Shown here: positions 16,487-24,723 of the stretch, one piece after another
Position numbering within the stretch: the first letter of the stretch is position 1
How the letters are laid out: each line of letters opens with the position of its first letter
DNA from: Streptomyces sp. AC555_RSS877
GTDB lineage: Bacteria > Actinomycetota > Actinomycetes > Streptomycetales > Streptomycetaceae
Direction: 5' to 3'
NCBI RefSeq assembly: GCF_019049245.1
Contig: NZ_JAGMUK010000216.1
Location: forward strand, 62,001-126,000
Length of the DNA stretch: 64,000 nucleotides
Made by a program: the position numbers and the translations under genes
Notes under the pieces: generated by a model
The model's input: only the letters and a program-made list of their open reading frames with translations
The model's database searches: none
What the model was told of the DNA's origin: nothing

Positions 16487-17424
16487 CCGCCGTACAGACC
16501 ACCCCGCCACCCCGGCTGCCGGTGCGGGAGAGAGCGGCGGTCCAGGACCGGGGGTGGGGCGGCGTCTCGCCCATGCTGACCCGGCTGGCGGCCGAACGGG
16601 CCACCGGCGTCCTGGTCCGCGAGCGCGGCACGCTCCACCTCGCCGAGGGCCGGGTGGTGCACGCCGACAGCCCGTCCGCCCCCGGCCTCGACGTCCTGCT
16701 CACCGCCCGCGGCACCCTGGAAGCCGGCGCCTGGCGGCAGGCGCTGGCCGAGACCGGTGACCGGCACCGCGCCGGCCACCTCCTGGTCGACGACGGACAC
16801 CTCACCCCGGGCGCGCTGGAGCTGTGCCGGCTGACCGCGCTGTACGACGCCGCGTACTTCGCCCTCGCACCCAGCAGCACGCCGGGCCGCTTCCGCTACG
16901 GCACCGAGGACGGCGAGGACGGCGAGGACGCGGGGCCCGCGCCCGCCTGCGGGTGCCCGGTGCCCGTGGCCGCCCTGGAGCGCGAGACCCTGCGCCGCCG
17001 GGACATGCTGCACCGCATCTGGCCCGACCCGACGACCGACGAGGCCCCGCTGGCCCGGACGCACCGCGCCGCGCCCCCGGCGCCCACCTCCCGCCAGCGG
17101 GCGGTCCTGGCCGAGCTGGACGACGTGCGCACGGCGACGGACATCGCGCGGGAGCTGGGCCGCCCGGCGTTCCACACGCTCGTGGACCTTCGGCGCCTGG
17201 CGGCGGCCGGCGTGGTCAGACCCCGACCCCGCCCGCCTGTCCCCGCCGAGTCACCCGGCACGCACGAGACACCGGGCACGTACCAGGTGCCCGGGACATC
17301 CGAGGCGCCCGGCACACCGGAAGCACCCGCGGCACCGGACCCGCTCGCGGGAATCCCCGTCGACGTCACCGACCCCCACATCACGCTGCTGAAGAGGCTC
17401 AGGGATGCGCTGGAGGCCCTTTGA
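16483..17424 (+). CDS. DUF4388/PATAN-like protein with winged-helix-like C-terminus
   Basis: A 313-residue protein. Residues 27-140 match the DUF4388 type: LTRLAAERATGVLVRERGTL followed by HLAEGRVVHADSPSAPGLD and the helical remainder HLLVDDGHLTPGALELCRL. Residues 200-245 (RQRAVLAELDDVRTATDIARELGRPAF...LVDLRRLAAAGVV) look like a winged helix. A Pro/Gly/Thr repeat linker (PGTHETPGTYQVPGTSEAPG) precedes a short C-terminal helix with LLKRLRDALEAL. It is coupled by an ATGA overlap to the first roadblock gene. DUF4388 proteins are often linked to response regulators and gliding GTPase circuits elsewhere; the role here is unknown. Confidence 0.8.
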   Translation: MTAVQTTPPPRLPVRERAAVQDRGWGGVSPMLTRLAAERATGVLVRERGTLHLAEGRVVHADSPSAPGLDVLLTARGTLEAGAWRQALAETGDRHRAGHLLVDDGHLTPGALELCRLTALYDAAYFALAPSSTPGRFRYGTEDGEDGEDAGPAPACGCPVPVAALERETLRRRDMLHRIWPDPTTDEAPLARTHRAAPPAPTSRQRAVLAELDDVRTATDIARELGRPAFHTLVDLRRLAAAGVVRPRPRPPVPAESPGTHETPGTYQVPGTSEAPGTPEAPAAPDPLAGIPVDVTDPHITLLKRLRDALEAL

Positions 17425-17470
17425 ACGGCAACGGCAGCAGCAGCGGACCCGCGCCGAGAGGAGCGACCTG

Positions 17471-18019
17471 ATGGCAGCCGAGCCCGACATCCTGGAGGAG
17501 TTGCGCCGGCTCAGAGCCCGCGTGCCCCAGCTCACCGGCGCCCTCGCGACCGGCGCCGACGGTCTCGTCCTGGCCCAGGACACGCCCGGCGTCGACCCGG
17601 CGGACGTGGCCACGCTCGTCACGACCGCCCGGGGCCTCGCCGCACAGCTGGCCGACGTGACCGGTCAGGGGGACTTCCGCGAGCTGCTCGTGCGCGGGGT
17701 CTACGGCTATGTGGCCACCTACGCGGCGGGCCACGGCGCCGTGCTGACGCTGCTCGCCCAGGACCGCGTCAACGTCGGCCGCCTGCACCTGGAGGGCCGG
17801 CGGTCGGGCGCCCGTATCGGCGAGCTCGTCGACACCGCGACGGCACCCCCGGCGCCTCGGGCCGACCCGGCCACTCCCGCCAAGTCTCCCGCCAAGGCAC
17901 CCGCCAAGGCCGCGACCGCCGCCCGGAGCAGAGCCCCGCGCACACCACGGGCCACCACGACCGCCACGACCACGACCACGACCACGACCACCAACGCACG
18001 TACCACAAGCGACAGTTGA
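17471..18019 (+). CDS. Roadblock/LC7 domain protein 2 with basic Ala/Thr-rich tail
   Basis: A 182-residue protein from the ATG at 17471 (after GAGAGGAG; an in-frame ATG at 17405 would overlap the preceding gene). Residues 5-120 form a MglB-type roadblock domain: LRARVPQLTGALATGADGLV, a helix VATLVTTARGLAAQLADVT, then YVATYAAGHGAVLTLLA and NVGRLHLEG. The last 60 residues are Ala/Pro/Lys then Thr-rich, encoded by an ACGACC simple repeat near 17952-17994. The tail is disordered and positively charged and could contact nucleic acid or the membrane surface. It is the third gene of the cluster. Confidence 0.83.
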   Translation: MAAEPDILEELRRLRARVPQLTGALATGADGLVLAQDTPGVDPADVATLVTTARGLAAQLADVTGQGDFRELLVRGVYGYVATYAAGHGAVLTLLAQDRVNVGRLHLEGRRSGARIGELVDTATAPPAPRADPATPAKSPAKAPAKAATAARSRAPRTPRATTTATTTTTTTTTNARTTSDS

Positions 18020-18038
18020 AAGGAACCGAGGAACAGTC

Positions 18039-18413
18039 ATGGCCAACACCGAAACCACACTCAAAGAAGCACTCGCCTCCATCGAGGGCGCCACCGGCGT
18101 CGCGCTCGTCGACTACACCAGCGGCATGGCGCTGGGGACGCTGGGGGGCAGCAAGGGCTTCGACCTCAACGTCGCCGCCGCCGGCAACACCGACGTCGTC
18201 CGCTCGAAGATGCGCACCATGGAACACCTCGGGCTCAAGGCCCAGATCGAGGACATCCTGATCACCCTCTCCGACCAGTACCACCTGATCCGGCTGATCA
18301 GCGGCCGCGGCGGCAACGGTCTCTTCCTCTATCTGGTGCTGGACGCCAAGCGGGCCAACCTGGCGATGGCCCGCCACCAGCTGAAGAGGATCGAAGAGGA
18401 CCTGGAGGTCTGA
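18039..18413 (+). CDS. Roadblock/LC7-like protein 3
   Basis: A 124-residue compact protein with the pattern GVALVDYTSGMALGTLGG, helix, EDILITLSDQYHLIRLISG, LFLYLVLDAKRANLAMARHQ. It aligns along its length with the 16055-16486 product and lacks that protein's acidic insertion, so the pair probably arose by duplication. It starts 19 bases after the previous gene with GAAAGGAACC upstream and ends the cluster; the next gene is convergent, 10 bases away. Small roadblock proteins form homo- or heterodimers; hetero-oligomers among the three products are plausible. Confidence 0.85.
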   Translation: MANTETTLKEALASIEGATGVALVDYTSGMALGTLGGSKGFDLNVAAAGNTDVVRSKMRTMEHLGLKAQIEDILITLSDQYHLIRLISGRGGNGLFLYLVLDAKRANLAMARHQLKRIEEDLEV

Positions 18414-18423
18414 CCGGGCCTGA

Positions 18424-19026
18424 CTAGACCAGGGCCGCGGTGCGGCGGCGCGCTCCACCCGGGGCCGCGTCGCCGGCCGCGATGCCCGTACTGCGATAGG
18501 CCTTGACCGTCTTGCCGGCCGGACGGCCGCCGTTCGCCGCGAGCCAGTCGACACGCACCCACAGCAGCGCGTCCCCGGCCTGCTCGCGCCGCCCCAGCCA
18601 GGCGGCCTTCAGCCACAGCCCCGTACCGCATCCGGCGAGCAGCATGCCGCCCGCGGCGGGCACGGCGAACGCGCTGCCGAGCGCGGCGAGGAAGGCGAGC
18701 AGCAGCCACCAGAGGTGGCCCCGGCGCCAGTTGCGCGCGCTCACCGCACGGTCCTGGAGCACGTCGTGCTTCCCGGCGCGGACGGCGGAGCTCGCCAGCG
18801 CGGCGTACCGCTTGCGGCCGCGGTACGACACGACAGCCGCGGCGACGACGAACAGGACGGCCCCGGCCATCACCCCGATCCGCCGGCCCGTGATGCCCGG
18901 CACCGCTAGGCCGATGCCCGCCGCGAACACGCCGAGCCACCACATCGGCGCTGCTCCCGCCCGTACCACGACGGCCACCCGAGCCAGTCCCTGCCCTCCG
19001 CGCCCCTCGCGAACTCCGCGTGACAC
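18424..19026 (-). CDS. Integral membrane protein of unknown function
   Basis: A 200-residue protein with four hydrophobic segments in two pairs: MWWLGVFAAGIGLAVPGI and RIGVMAGAVLFVVAAAVVSY, then WWLLLAFLAALGSAFAVP and MLLAGCGTGLWLKAAWL. A basic N-terminus and a C-terminal soluble tail (VDWLAANGGRPAGKTVKAY) flank them. I see no catalytic motif and do not recognise the family. It is convergent with the roadblock cluster. Confidence 0.75.
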   Translation of the reverse strand: MSRGVREGRGGQGLARVAVVVRAGAAPMWWLGVFAAGIGLAVPGITGRRIGVMAGAVLFVVAAAVVSYRGRKRYAALASSAVRAGKHDVLQDRAVSARNWRRGHLWWLLLAFLAALGSAFAVPAAGGMLLAGCGTGLWLKAAWLGRREQAGDALLWVRVDWLAANGGRPAGKTVKAYRSTGIAAGDAAPGGARRRTAALV

Positions 19027-19439
19027 GATCCGCCTCCTCGTCGTCTCAGCACGATTTCTGGGCGCACAGATTAGCGAGGAATCGTGAGACGAGTCTGAGA
19101 AGTGTTGTCCTTCCGGAGTTGAGGATGGCGTTTCCGCTGGGCGGGCATGGGGCCGGTGGCCCCGTGGGAGTAGTGGCCTGTCGTGCTGTCGCTGCCCGGG
19201 AGGTCGTGGATGCCGTCGGTGGCCGGGCCGAGGAACAGCGTGAGCCGGGTGCCACCAAGCGCAGTGGAGCGCTTCGAAGTGGCGGTCCTTCGGTCAGGAG
19301 CCTTATGGCGCATCCGTGTTGCAGGCTCCCCAGGGGCGTGATCATATCTTCCCGAATGCCACAAAGAGGATATTCCGCCGTGGCAACTAGAGGGCAGGCC
19401 GCGCCCCGACCCGGCCTGCCAGGCCCCTGGGAGGACCAG
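19027..19439. other. Intergenic region, 413 bases
   Basis: No gene I can support. Both strands are open for short distances, as expected at this GC content, but with Arg/Ser/Thr-rich translations lacking domains. An AT-richer stretch near 19338-19385 (around GTGATCATATCTTCC) is the likely promoter area for the secreted protein gene that follows. Confidence 0.5.
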
Positions 19440-19784
19440 ATGTCTCACCTCATACTCCGTTCAGCCGCCACCCTCGTGCTGGCTGCCACGCCCCTCTTCG
19501 CGGCCGTGCCCGCGCAGGCCGCTCCCCAGCAACAGTTGCCCTGCCAAGCCGACATCCAGAAGACAGACGGTGACCTGACCAGCACGGTCACCCTCACGGT
19601 CGTTTGCAACGTGGACAAGACAGTGGGAGCGAGGATCACCGTCGGGGAGACCGTGCTGCTGGACCTGCAGCAGACCGTGCGCGCCAATGTGGAAGAGCGC
19701 CTCACCCTCACCATCCCCCGCGTGCCGCGCGTGTGCGCCACACTGCAGGCCGACGGAGAGACGACGACGGTCTGCACCCTCTGA
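19440..19784 (+). CDS. Small secreted protein
   Basis: A 114-residue protein with a clear signal peptide (residues 1-28: hydrophobic core AATLVLAATPLFAAV, cleavage after AQA). The mature part is about 86 residues, beta-rich, with four Cys (PCQADI, VVCNVD, RVCATL, TVCTL) suggesting two disulfides. The ATG is preceded by GGGAGGACCAG. I do not recognise a family. The regular alternation of hydrophobic residues (STVTLTVVCNVDKTVGARIT) suggests a small beta-sandwich. It stands alone between two gene-poor gaps. Confidence 0.8.
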   Translation: MSHLILRSAATLVLAATPLFAAVPAQAAPQQQLPCQADIQKTDGDLTSTVTLTVVCNVDKTVGARITVGETVLLDLQQTVRANVEERLTLTIPRVPRVCATLQADGETTTVCTL

Positions 19785-20406
19785 CAGCCGAGCCGACAAA
19801 GGCTGGTCCGGACGGAACGACAGCGCCGCCCGCACCGAGCGGCAACACCGGGCCGCTGGCCCGGACACCGAGTGGCGCTCGCACGACAGCCATACCCCAC
19901 CGGCTCTCTGGTGTTCCGTCACCTGCTGGTGCTCGCGGTGCGCTTCATCCCACAACCGGGGGAGAACAGGCGGCGGCCCTCGCTGTGGCGGAAGCTGACG
20001 GGCCGGTGGTGCGGCCAAGGACCCCTCGCCGCACGGGAACAGTCGGTGACGCGATGTCCAACTGCTCCCACCACCAGGAGATCGTCGGAAGCGGAAGCGG
20101 TTCCAGAGCTGTATTCAGCCGGGCGCCGCTTCCCTCACACCGCCGACGAGCCTCCGGGACCGGCCAAGACCCCGGCAGTCACCCCTTCGTACGTGGGCGC
20201 CTCGTCCTGGCGGGTGCCGTCATCGCCTTCCATGGGCCTGCGCGGGGCGCATCGGCGGTGGGGTCCGCCCGCTCTTCTCTTTCTCACCGGGCCGCGCAGG
20301 TGAACGCCTGGGCTCGCTGGTGTCGCGGCAGGGCCGCACCGCATTGACGCCGGCGAAGAGACGGTCCGGTCCGAGTCACCGCTCCCCTGCACCCCTGTGA
20401 ACGGAG
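19785..20406. other. Gene-poor gap, 622 bases
   Basis: This is the longest gap in the window. Open frames exist on both strands, but their translations are Arg/Pro/Ser-rich with no domain, weak starts and unfavourable third-position bias. Base composition is more even than in the flanking genes. It may be the scar of a deletion next to the inserted condensation-domain gene. I can support no specific element in it. Confidence 0.5.
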
Positions 20407-21819
20407 ATGCCTGCCGTGCGAATGACCGACATCCAGCATTGCGAGGCCCGGCCGGGCCTCCTCATCGAGTGGACGCTCGATCAGGAGGCCATCGAGACAG
20501 CGACCGGTCTGCCAGAAGATTCCCGACCGCCGGCGTATGTCCAGGAGTCGCACATCCGGACGGCCAAGTCGGTGCGCGAGGACGGCCTGTTCGTTCCGAC
20601 CTGGCTCGGCACGACGTTCGACATCCCGGGCATGATCGATCTCGACGTACTGCAGGACGCCCTGCGGACCTGGACCCTCCGGCACGAGACGCTGCGCAGC
20701 GGCTTCCGCTGGGCCGACGACGAACTGCGTCGGTTCACGCTCGATGCCGAGGCCGTCGTACTTCATCGCGAGGTGGTCGGCGAGTTCTCCGACGTGGAGA
20801 GACTCGTGCAGCGCCTCCAGGACCGCTTCGACGTCGCGGCGAACGCGCTCAGCTGGCCGAACTTCATCTACGCGGCGATCGTCCGGGACGACGGCACGAG
20901 TGTGTACATGGCCTTCGACCACAGCAACGTCGACGGGTACTCCGTCCAACAGATCCCCGCCGAGATCCACGAGCTCTGCGCGGCGGCTGTCGAGGGCCGT
21001 CCCGTTCAATGGGCACCGGTCGGCAGTTACGTGGACTTCTGCGAGATCGAACGGGCAGACGCGGACCGGATCGACGGCACGCACGAAATCGTCGCCCGCT
21101 GGCGGCAGTTCATCGACCTGTGTGGCGGTGACCTGCCGAACTTCCCCGTCGATCTCGGCCTGGATCCCGGCGGCCCTCTGCCCACGCAGAAACTCATGCA
21201 CGACATGCTCGTCGACGCCGACGACATCGCCGCGTTCGACGAGGCCTGCCGGCCCTTCGGCGGAGTTCCGGTCGGCCTCCTGGCTGCCACGAGCCTCGTC
21301 GTCCACAAGATCGGCGGCGAACCCGCCTTCCGGACAGTCGTGCCGTTCCACACACGCGCGAAGTCCGAATGGCGGGACTCCGTGGGCTGGTACGTCGGCG
21401 GCGCGCCGATCGAGATCCACACGGCACAGGCAGGCGATTTCCAGTGCCTCCTGGACATGGTGCACACCGCGGTGCACGCCAACAGGTCGATGGCCCGCAT
21501 GCCCATCGGCCGGGTGCTGCGCCTGCTCGGCTCGGACTTCCGCCCGACGTCGCCCGACCTGTACTCGATCGTCTCGTACATCGACACCCGGCACATCCCC
21601 GGATCGGCACGCTGGACCGAGCTGAAGGCGTACGGCCTGGTCAGAGTGTCCTACGGGGACAGGGTGTGCGCCTGGTTCAACAGGCTCCACGAGGGGCTGT
21701 ACTTCGCCACCCGCTACCCGGACACCGACATCGCCTACAAGAACATGCGGCTGTATGCCGAGCAGATGCGGGAGGTCATCCTCTCGGTGGCCCGGAACGG
21801 CCCCGGCGAGCCCGTCTGA
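20407..21819 (+). CDS. Stand-alone condensation-domain protein (NRPS C-domain/PapA superfamily)
   Basis: A 470-residue protein covering one full condensation domain. The active-site motif HHxxxDG appears as FDHSNVDGYSVQ near residue 177, where the second His and the Asp-Gly are retained. FPVDLGLDPGGPLP and the later RTVVPFHTRAKSEWRDSVGWYVG correspond to the downstream conserved motifs (RNRxE-like and DFGWG-like regions). Such free-standing domains make ester or amide bonds between a carrier- or CoA-bound acyl group and an acceptor. No adenylation, carrier or polyketide gene is near, so the substrate is unknown. The start ATG follows GGAG. Gene-poor gaps on both sides suggest an acquired gene. 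Confidence 0.85.
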   Translation: MPAVRMTDIQHCEARPGLLIEWTLDQEAIETATGLPEDSRPPAYVQESHIRTAKSVREDGLFVPTWLGTTFDIPGMIDLDVLQDALRTWTLRHETLRSGFRWADDELRRFTLDAEAVVLHREVVGEFSDVERLVQRLQDRFDVAANALSWPNFIYAAIVRDDGTSVYMAFDHSNVDGYSVQQIPAEIHELCAAAVEGRPVQWAPVGSYVDFCEIERADADRIDGTHEIVARWRQFIDLCGGDLPNFPVDLGLDPGGPLPTQKLMHDMLVDADDIAAFDEACRPFGGVPVGLLAATSLVVHKIGGEPAFRTVVPFHTRAKSEWRDSVGWYVGGAPIEIHTAQAGDFQCLLDMVHTAVHANRSMARMPIGRVLRLLGSDFRPTSPDLYSIVSYIDTRHIPGSARWTELKAYGLVRVSYGDRVCAWFNRLHEGLYFATRYPDTDIAYKNMRLYAEQMREVILSVARNGPGEPV

Positions 21820-22147
21820 CGGGACCGACGTCGGTATCGCCGCGGGCGGTGGCGATGACGGCCGGACGACGGGCGCAGTTCTCCGCCCAGCAGCGGGAGC
21901 GGCTGACCGCTCTGGGCGTGAAGGCCACTGAGCGACCCGTTCCGGCACCGGCGGCCAAGGGTGCCGGGACGGCGTGAGCGGCCTTCCAGCGTGTAGCACG
22001 CCACGAAGCCCACACCACCCACAAGATCTCGCCCGAGTCGCACGGCGAAACAGGCGCTCGATCCGCGAATCGCCCCCCTGAGAGGCTGGGCCCGGACGGA
22101 CGGCGAGTCGTCGGGCGGAGACGGGTCACGCGGTCACGCGGTCACCG
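21820..22147. other. Gap with a helicase-tail remnant
   Basis: This 328-base interval between the condensation-domain gene and the RpiR gene contains one recognisable fragment (21855-21977, listed separately). The rest shows nothing I can name. Confidence 0.5.
21855..21977 (+). pseudogene. C-terminal fragment of a helicase-associated-domain protein
   Basis: A short plus-strand reading, MTAGRRAQFSAQQRERLTAL, then GVKATERPVPAPAAKGAGTA and a stop. This matches the typical last residues of large Streptomyces helicase proteins with helicase-associated domains (…QFS.EQ..RL.ALGV.P...). Nothing of the helicase core is present upstream. I read it as a relic left by deletion or recombination. The assignment is from memory of the family's tail pattern. 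Confidence 0.45.
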
Positions 22148-23077
22148 TCACTCCACGAACAACCCGCGCGCCGCCGCCCGCGCGTCGAACTCCTCCAGTC
22201 GCGCCTGCGCGTCCGGCAGGTCGTCGCACATCGCCTCCAGCAGGACGCGGCCCAGCAGCATCGGCGCGCAGGCCGTGTCGAAGGCCAGCCCGGTGCCGAC
22301 GGCGGCCGGCAGCAGCAGGTCGGACACCTTGGCGACCGGCGCGAAGGCCGAGTCGGCGACGCTGACGACCGTCAGGCCCGCCTCCTTGGCGTACGCCAAG
22401 GCGTCCACGACCTCGCGCGGGTGCCGGGGCAGCGCGAAGCACAACAGGGTCGAGGCGCCCGCGCGTACGGCGGCGTCGATCCGGTCGTGGATCATCGTGC
22501 CGCCCTCGTTGAGCAGCCGTACGTCCGGATGGACCTTGGCGGCGAAGTACGCGAAGCCGTACGCCTGGGAGGCCGCCGCCCGCAGCCCGAGCACGGGAAG
22601 CGGGCGCGAGGCCGCGAGCAGCCGCCCCGCCTTCTGCACGGGCCGTGGGTCGGCCAGCACCTCCGCGAGGTGCCGCAGGTTCTCGATCTCGGCCTCGACG
22701 GCCTGCTGGTACTCGTTGTACGACGCCGAGGCGGCCGTCTGTTCGGTGGGCGCGACCTCGCGCAGGTGTTTGCGCAGAGCGGGGTAGCCGTCGAAGCCGA
22801 GGGCGACCGCGAAGCGGGTGACGGAGGGCTGACTGACCCCGGCCAGCTCGGCCAGCTCCACGCTGGACAGGAACGGCACGTCGGCGGCCCGCCGCACCAT
22901 GCTGTGCGCGATGCGCCGCTGGGTCGGCGTCAGCCGGTGCCCCTCGAACAGCGCCTGCAGCCGCGCGGCGGGGCTGTCCGGCACGGACACACCCGCGTCC
23001 GGCACACCCGCACCCGACTCCCGGGCCACCGCACCCGACTCCGCGCCCACCGCACCCGTCTCCGTGTCCGCGCTCAT
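22148..23077 (-). CDS. RpiR/MurR-family transcriptional regulator
   Basis: A 309-residue protein. After a 35-residue Ala/Gly/Val-rich leader, residues 38-115 form the RpiR helix-turn-helix (LTPTQRRIAHSMVRRAADVP, SVELAELAGVSQPSVTRFAV). Residues 160-290 form a SIS sugar-isomerase domain (VLGLRAAASQAYGFAYFAA, STLLCFALPRHPREVVDALA). Such regulators usually sense a phosphorylated sugar or related metabolite. The start overlaps the stop of the ammonia-lyase homologue upstream (ATGA), so the two are one transcript. That pairing suggests the lyase-like protein's pathway is what it controls. Confidence 0.9.
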   Translation of the reverse strand: MSADTETGAVGAESGAVARESGAGVPDAGVSVPDSPAARLQALFEGHRLTPTQRRIAHSMVRRAADVPFLSSVELAELAGVSQPSVTRFAVALGFDGYPALRKHLREVAPTEQTAASASYNEYQQAVEAEIENLRHLAEVLADPRPVQKAGRLLAASRPLPVLGLRAAASQAYGFAYFAAKVHPDVRLLNEGGTMIHDRIDAAVRAGASTLLCFALPRHPREVVDALAYAKEAGLTVVSVADSAFAPVAKVSDLLLPAAVGTGLAFDTACAPMLLGRVLLEAMCDDLPDAQARLEEFDARAAARGLFVE

Positions 23078-24582
23078 GCCTCGCTCCCCCTCCAGATGTC
23101 CGTGAACCGGTCGAGCAGTGCGGCCGCGGTCGTCACGTCGTGTGTGAGCGGCCGGTCGGCCGGGTCCTCGTCGAGCACCGACTCGGCGAGCTCCTGCGCG
23201 CGGCCCACCGGAAGGTCCGGGTCGGGCCTGAGGTCGCGCTGGCGCAGCGCCCGTACGGCGGCGACGAGTTCGCAGCCGACGACGAGACGGTACGCGCCGC
23301 ACGCGCGCAGTGTCTGACGTGCGGCGAGCGAGGCGAAGCTGGCCTGTTCCTCGACGCCCCGGGAGAGTACAGCGTGGCCCAGGGAGGCGGGCGCGGAGAA
23401 GGCCCGCAGGTCGCCGAGGGCGGCTCCGGCGGCGTACTCGAGGATCATCACGCCGGAGGAGGCGGCCTCCTGGCCGGCGAGGAAGGGCCGCAGCCGCGTG
23501 AAGGCGGGCTCGTTCAGAGACGACAGGCGGGACGTGGAAAGCCGCGCCACCTGTGTCATTGCCAGCCTGAAGTGGTCCAGGGAGAGGGCCAGTTGGGCCT
23601 GGTAGAAGCCGCCGTGGTGATAGGCGGCCAGATCCTCGGGGCAGATCAGGGGGTTCTCGGCGGCCGCGTTGATCTCGATCGCGAGGACCTGCTCCAGGGC
23701 GTCGGCCGCGTCGTGGGCCGGGCCGTGGATCTGGGGCAGGCAGCGGAAGCCGTACGGGTCCTGGATGCGGCCGAGCGGCGGGGTGGGCCGGTCGGCGGCG
23801 CCGATCAGCTCGCGCATCCGGCGGGCCACCTCGCTGGAGCCGCGGTGCGGGCGGGCGGCGTGCACGGGGGCGGCGTACGCCTCGTGCGAGCCGTCCACGG
23901 CCAGCAGGGAGAGGGCGCCGACGATCTGGGTGGCCTCCAGCAGCCCGCGCAGTTCGTGCAGGGCGAGGGCGGACTGGCCGAGGGTGAGGGCGTTGCTGCT
24001 GATGAAGGCCAGGGCGTCGTTGTTGTCGAGCGGCTGGGCGTCGGGCGCGCCCGTGCCCCGCCAGGGATGTTCGCCGGCCAGGGCGAGGCCGGCCTGGGCG
24101 AGGGCGGCGATGTCGCCGGTGCCGACCGAGCCGAACTCGTTCACGACCGGGTACGCCCCGCTCTCCAGCGCCTCGCACAGGGCCGTGACGACGGTGGGCC
24201 TCAGGCCCGCGCCGCCGGCCAGCAGCTGGTTGGCGCGGACGGCGAGCATGGCGCGCACCTGCCGGGCCGGGAGTTCCTCGCCGATGGCGCCGGCGTGGCT
24301 GCGCAGCAGTCGTAGACCGTGCTCAGCGGCCGCGTCGGTGGGCACGTCCTCGTTCCGGTTGGCGCCGACGCCGGTGGAGCGGCCGTAGACGCGTCCGGTG
24401 GCGGCGATCCGGCGGGCGGCGTCCCAGGAATCCTCGACGCGCCGCACCGCTTCGCTCCCCGGGACCGGCCGGGCGGCACCGTCGGCGAGCCGCACGACGT
24501 CCGTGACGCCGAGACCGACCCCGTCGAGGACGACGAGCCCCGGGCCCGCAATCCACGGTGTGTCCACGATCCGAGACGACAT
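23074..24582 (-). CDS. Histidine/aromatic ammonia-lyase homologue lacking the Ala-Ser-Gly triad
   Basis: A 502-residue protein with the ammonia-lyase fold: RVYGRSTGVGANRNED (catalytic Tyr loop), RANQLLAGGAGLRP, YPVVNEFGSVGTGDIAALAQ, and PYGFRCLPQIHGPAHDA with EINAAAENPLI. In true HAL/PAL enzymes the segment reads SVGASGDLAPL and the Ala-Ser-Gly cyclises to the MIO electrophile. Here it is SVGTGD, one residue shorter and without Ser. An MIO cannot form in the usual way, so histidine ammonia-lyase activity is doubtful despite the family match. The ATG at 24582 lies downstream of GAGGAGG; TTG starts a few codons earlier are possible. It is co-transcribed with an RpiR regulator and divergent from an osmoprotectant importer. 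Confidence 0.85.
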   Translation of the reverse strand: MSSRIVDTPWIAGPGLVVLDGVGLGVTDVVRLADGAARPVPGSEAVRRVEDSWDAARRIAATGRVYGRSTGVGANRNEDVPTDAAAEHGLRLLRSHAGAIGEELPARQVRAMLAVRANQLLAGGAGLRPTVVTALCEALESGAYPVVNEFGSVGTGDIAALAQAGLALAGEHPWRGTGAPDAQPLDNNDALAFISSNALTLGQSALALHELRGLLEATQIVGALSLLAVDGSHEAYAAPVHAARPHRGSSEVARRMRELIGAADRPTPPLGRIQDPYGFRCLPQIHGPAHDAADALEQVLAIEINAAAENPLICPEDLAAYHHGGFYQAQLALSLDHFRLAMTQVARLSTSRLSSLNEPAFTRLRPFLAGQEAASSGVMILEYAAGAALGDLRAFSAPASLGHAVLSRGVEEQASFASLAARQTLRACGAYRLVVGCELVAAVRALRQRDLRPDPDLPVGRAQELAESVLDEDPADRPLTHDVTTAAALLDRFTDIWRGSEA

Positions 24583-24723
24583 CAAGCCCAAAACCTCCTC
24601 GATACGGACACCTGATCTTGCTTCTCGGTCATCCGTTACCTCGGATTAACACCGGGCCGTTGACAACCTATTCATCTACGGAGAACTCTGCATGACGTTA
24701 TACAGCCGGGCAAGGGACAACTC

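Noticed and set aside
17952..17994. ACG/ACC simple repeat as a regulatory microsatellite
   Set aside because: It is in frame and encodes the Thr-rich tail of a roadblock protein, so it is most simply coding low complexity.
19071..19448. Possible transposase fragment on the minus strand
   Set aside because: The translation has no DDE, IS-family or helix-turn-helix pattern and no flanking inverted repeats were seen.
20284..21999. A 571-codon minus-strand frame opposite the condensation-domain gene
   Set aside because: The plus-strand protein has a full conserved domain with active-site motif; the opposite frame has none.
23074..24582. Straight annotation as hutH
   Set aside because: The Ala-Ser-Gly triad needed for the cofactor is absent and the gene is not in the hut operon.
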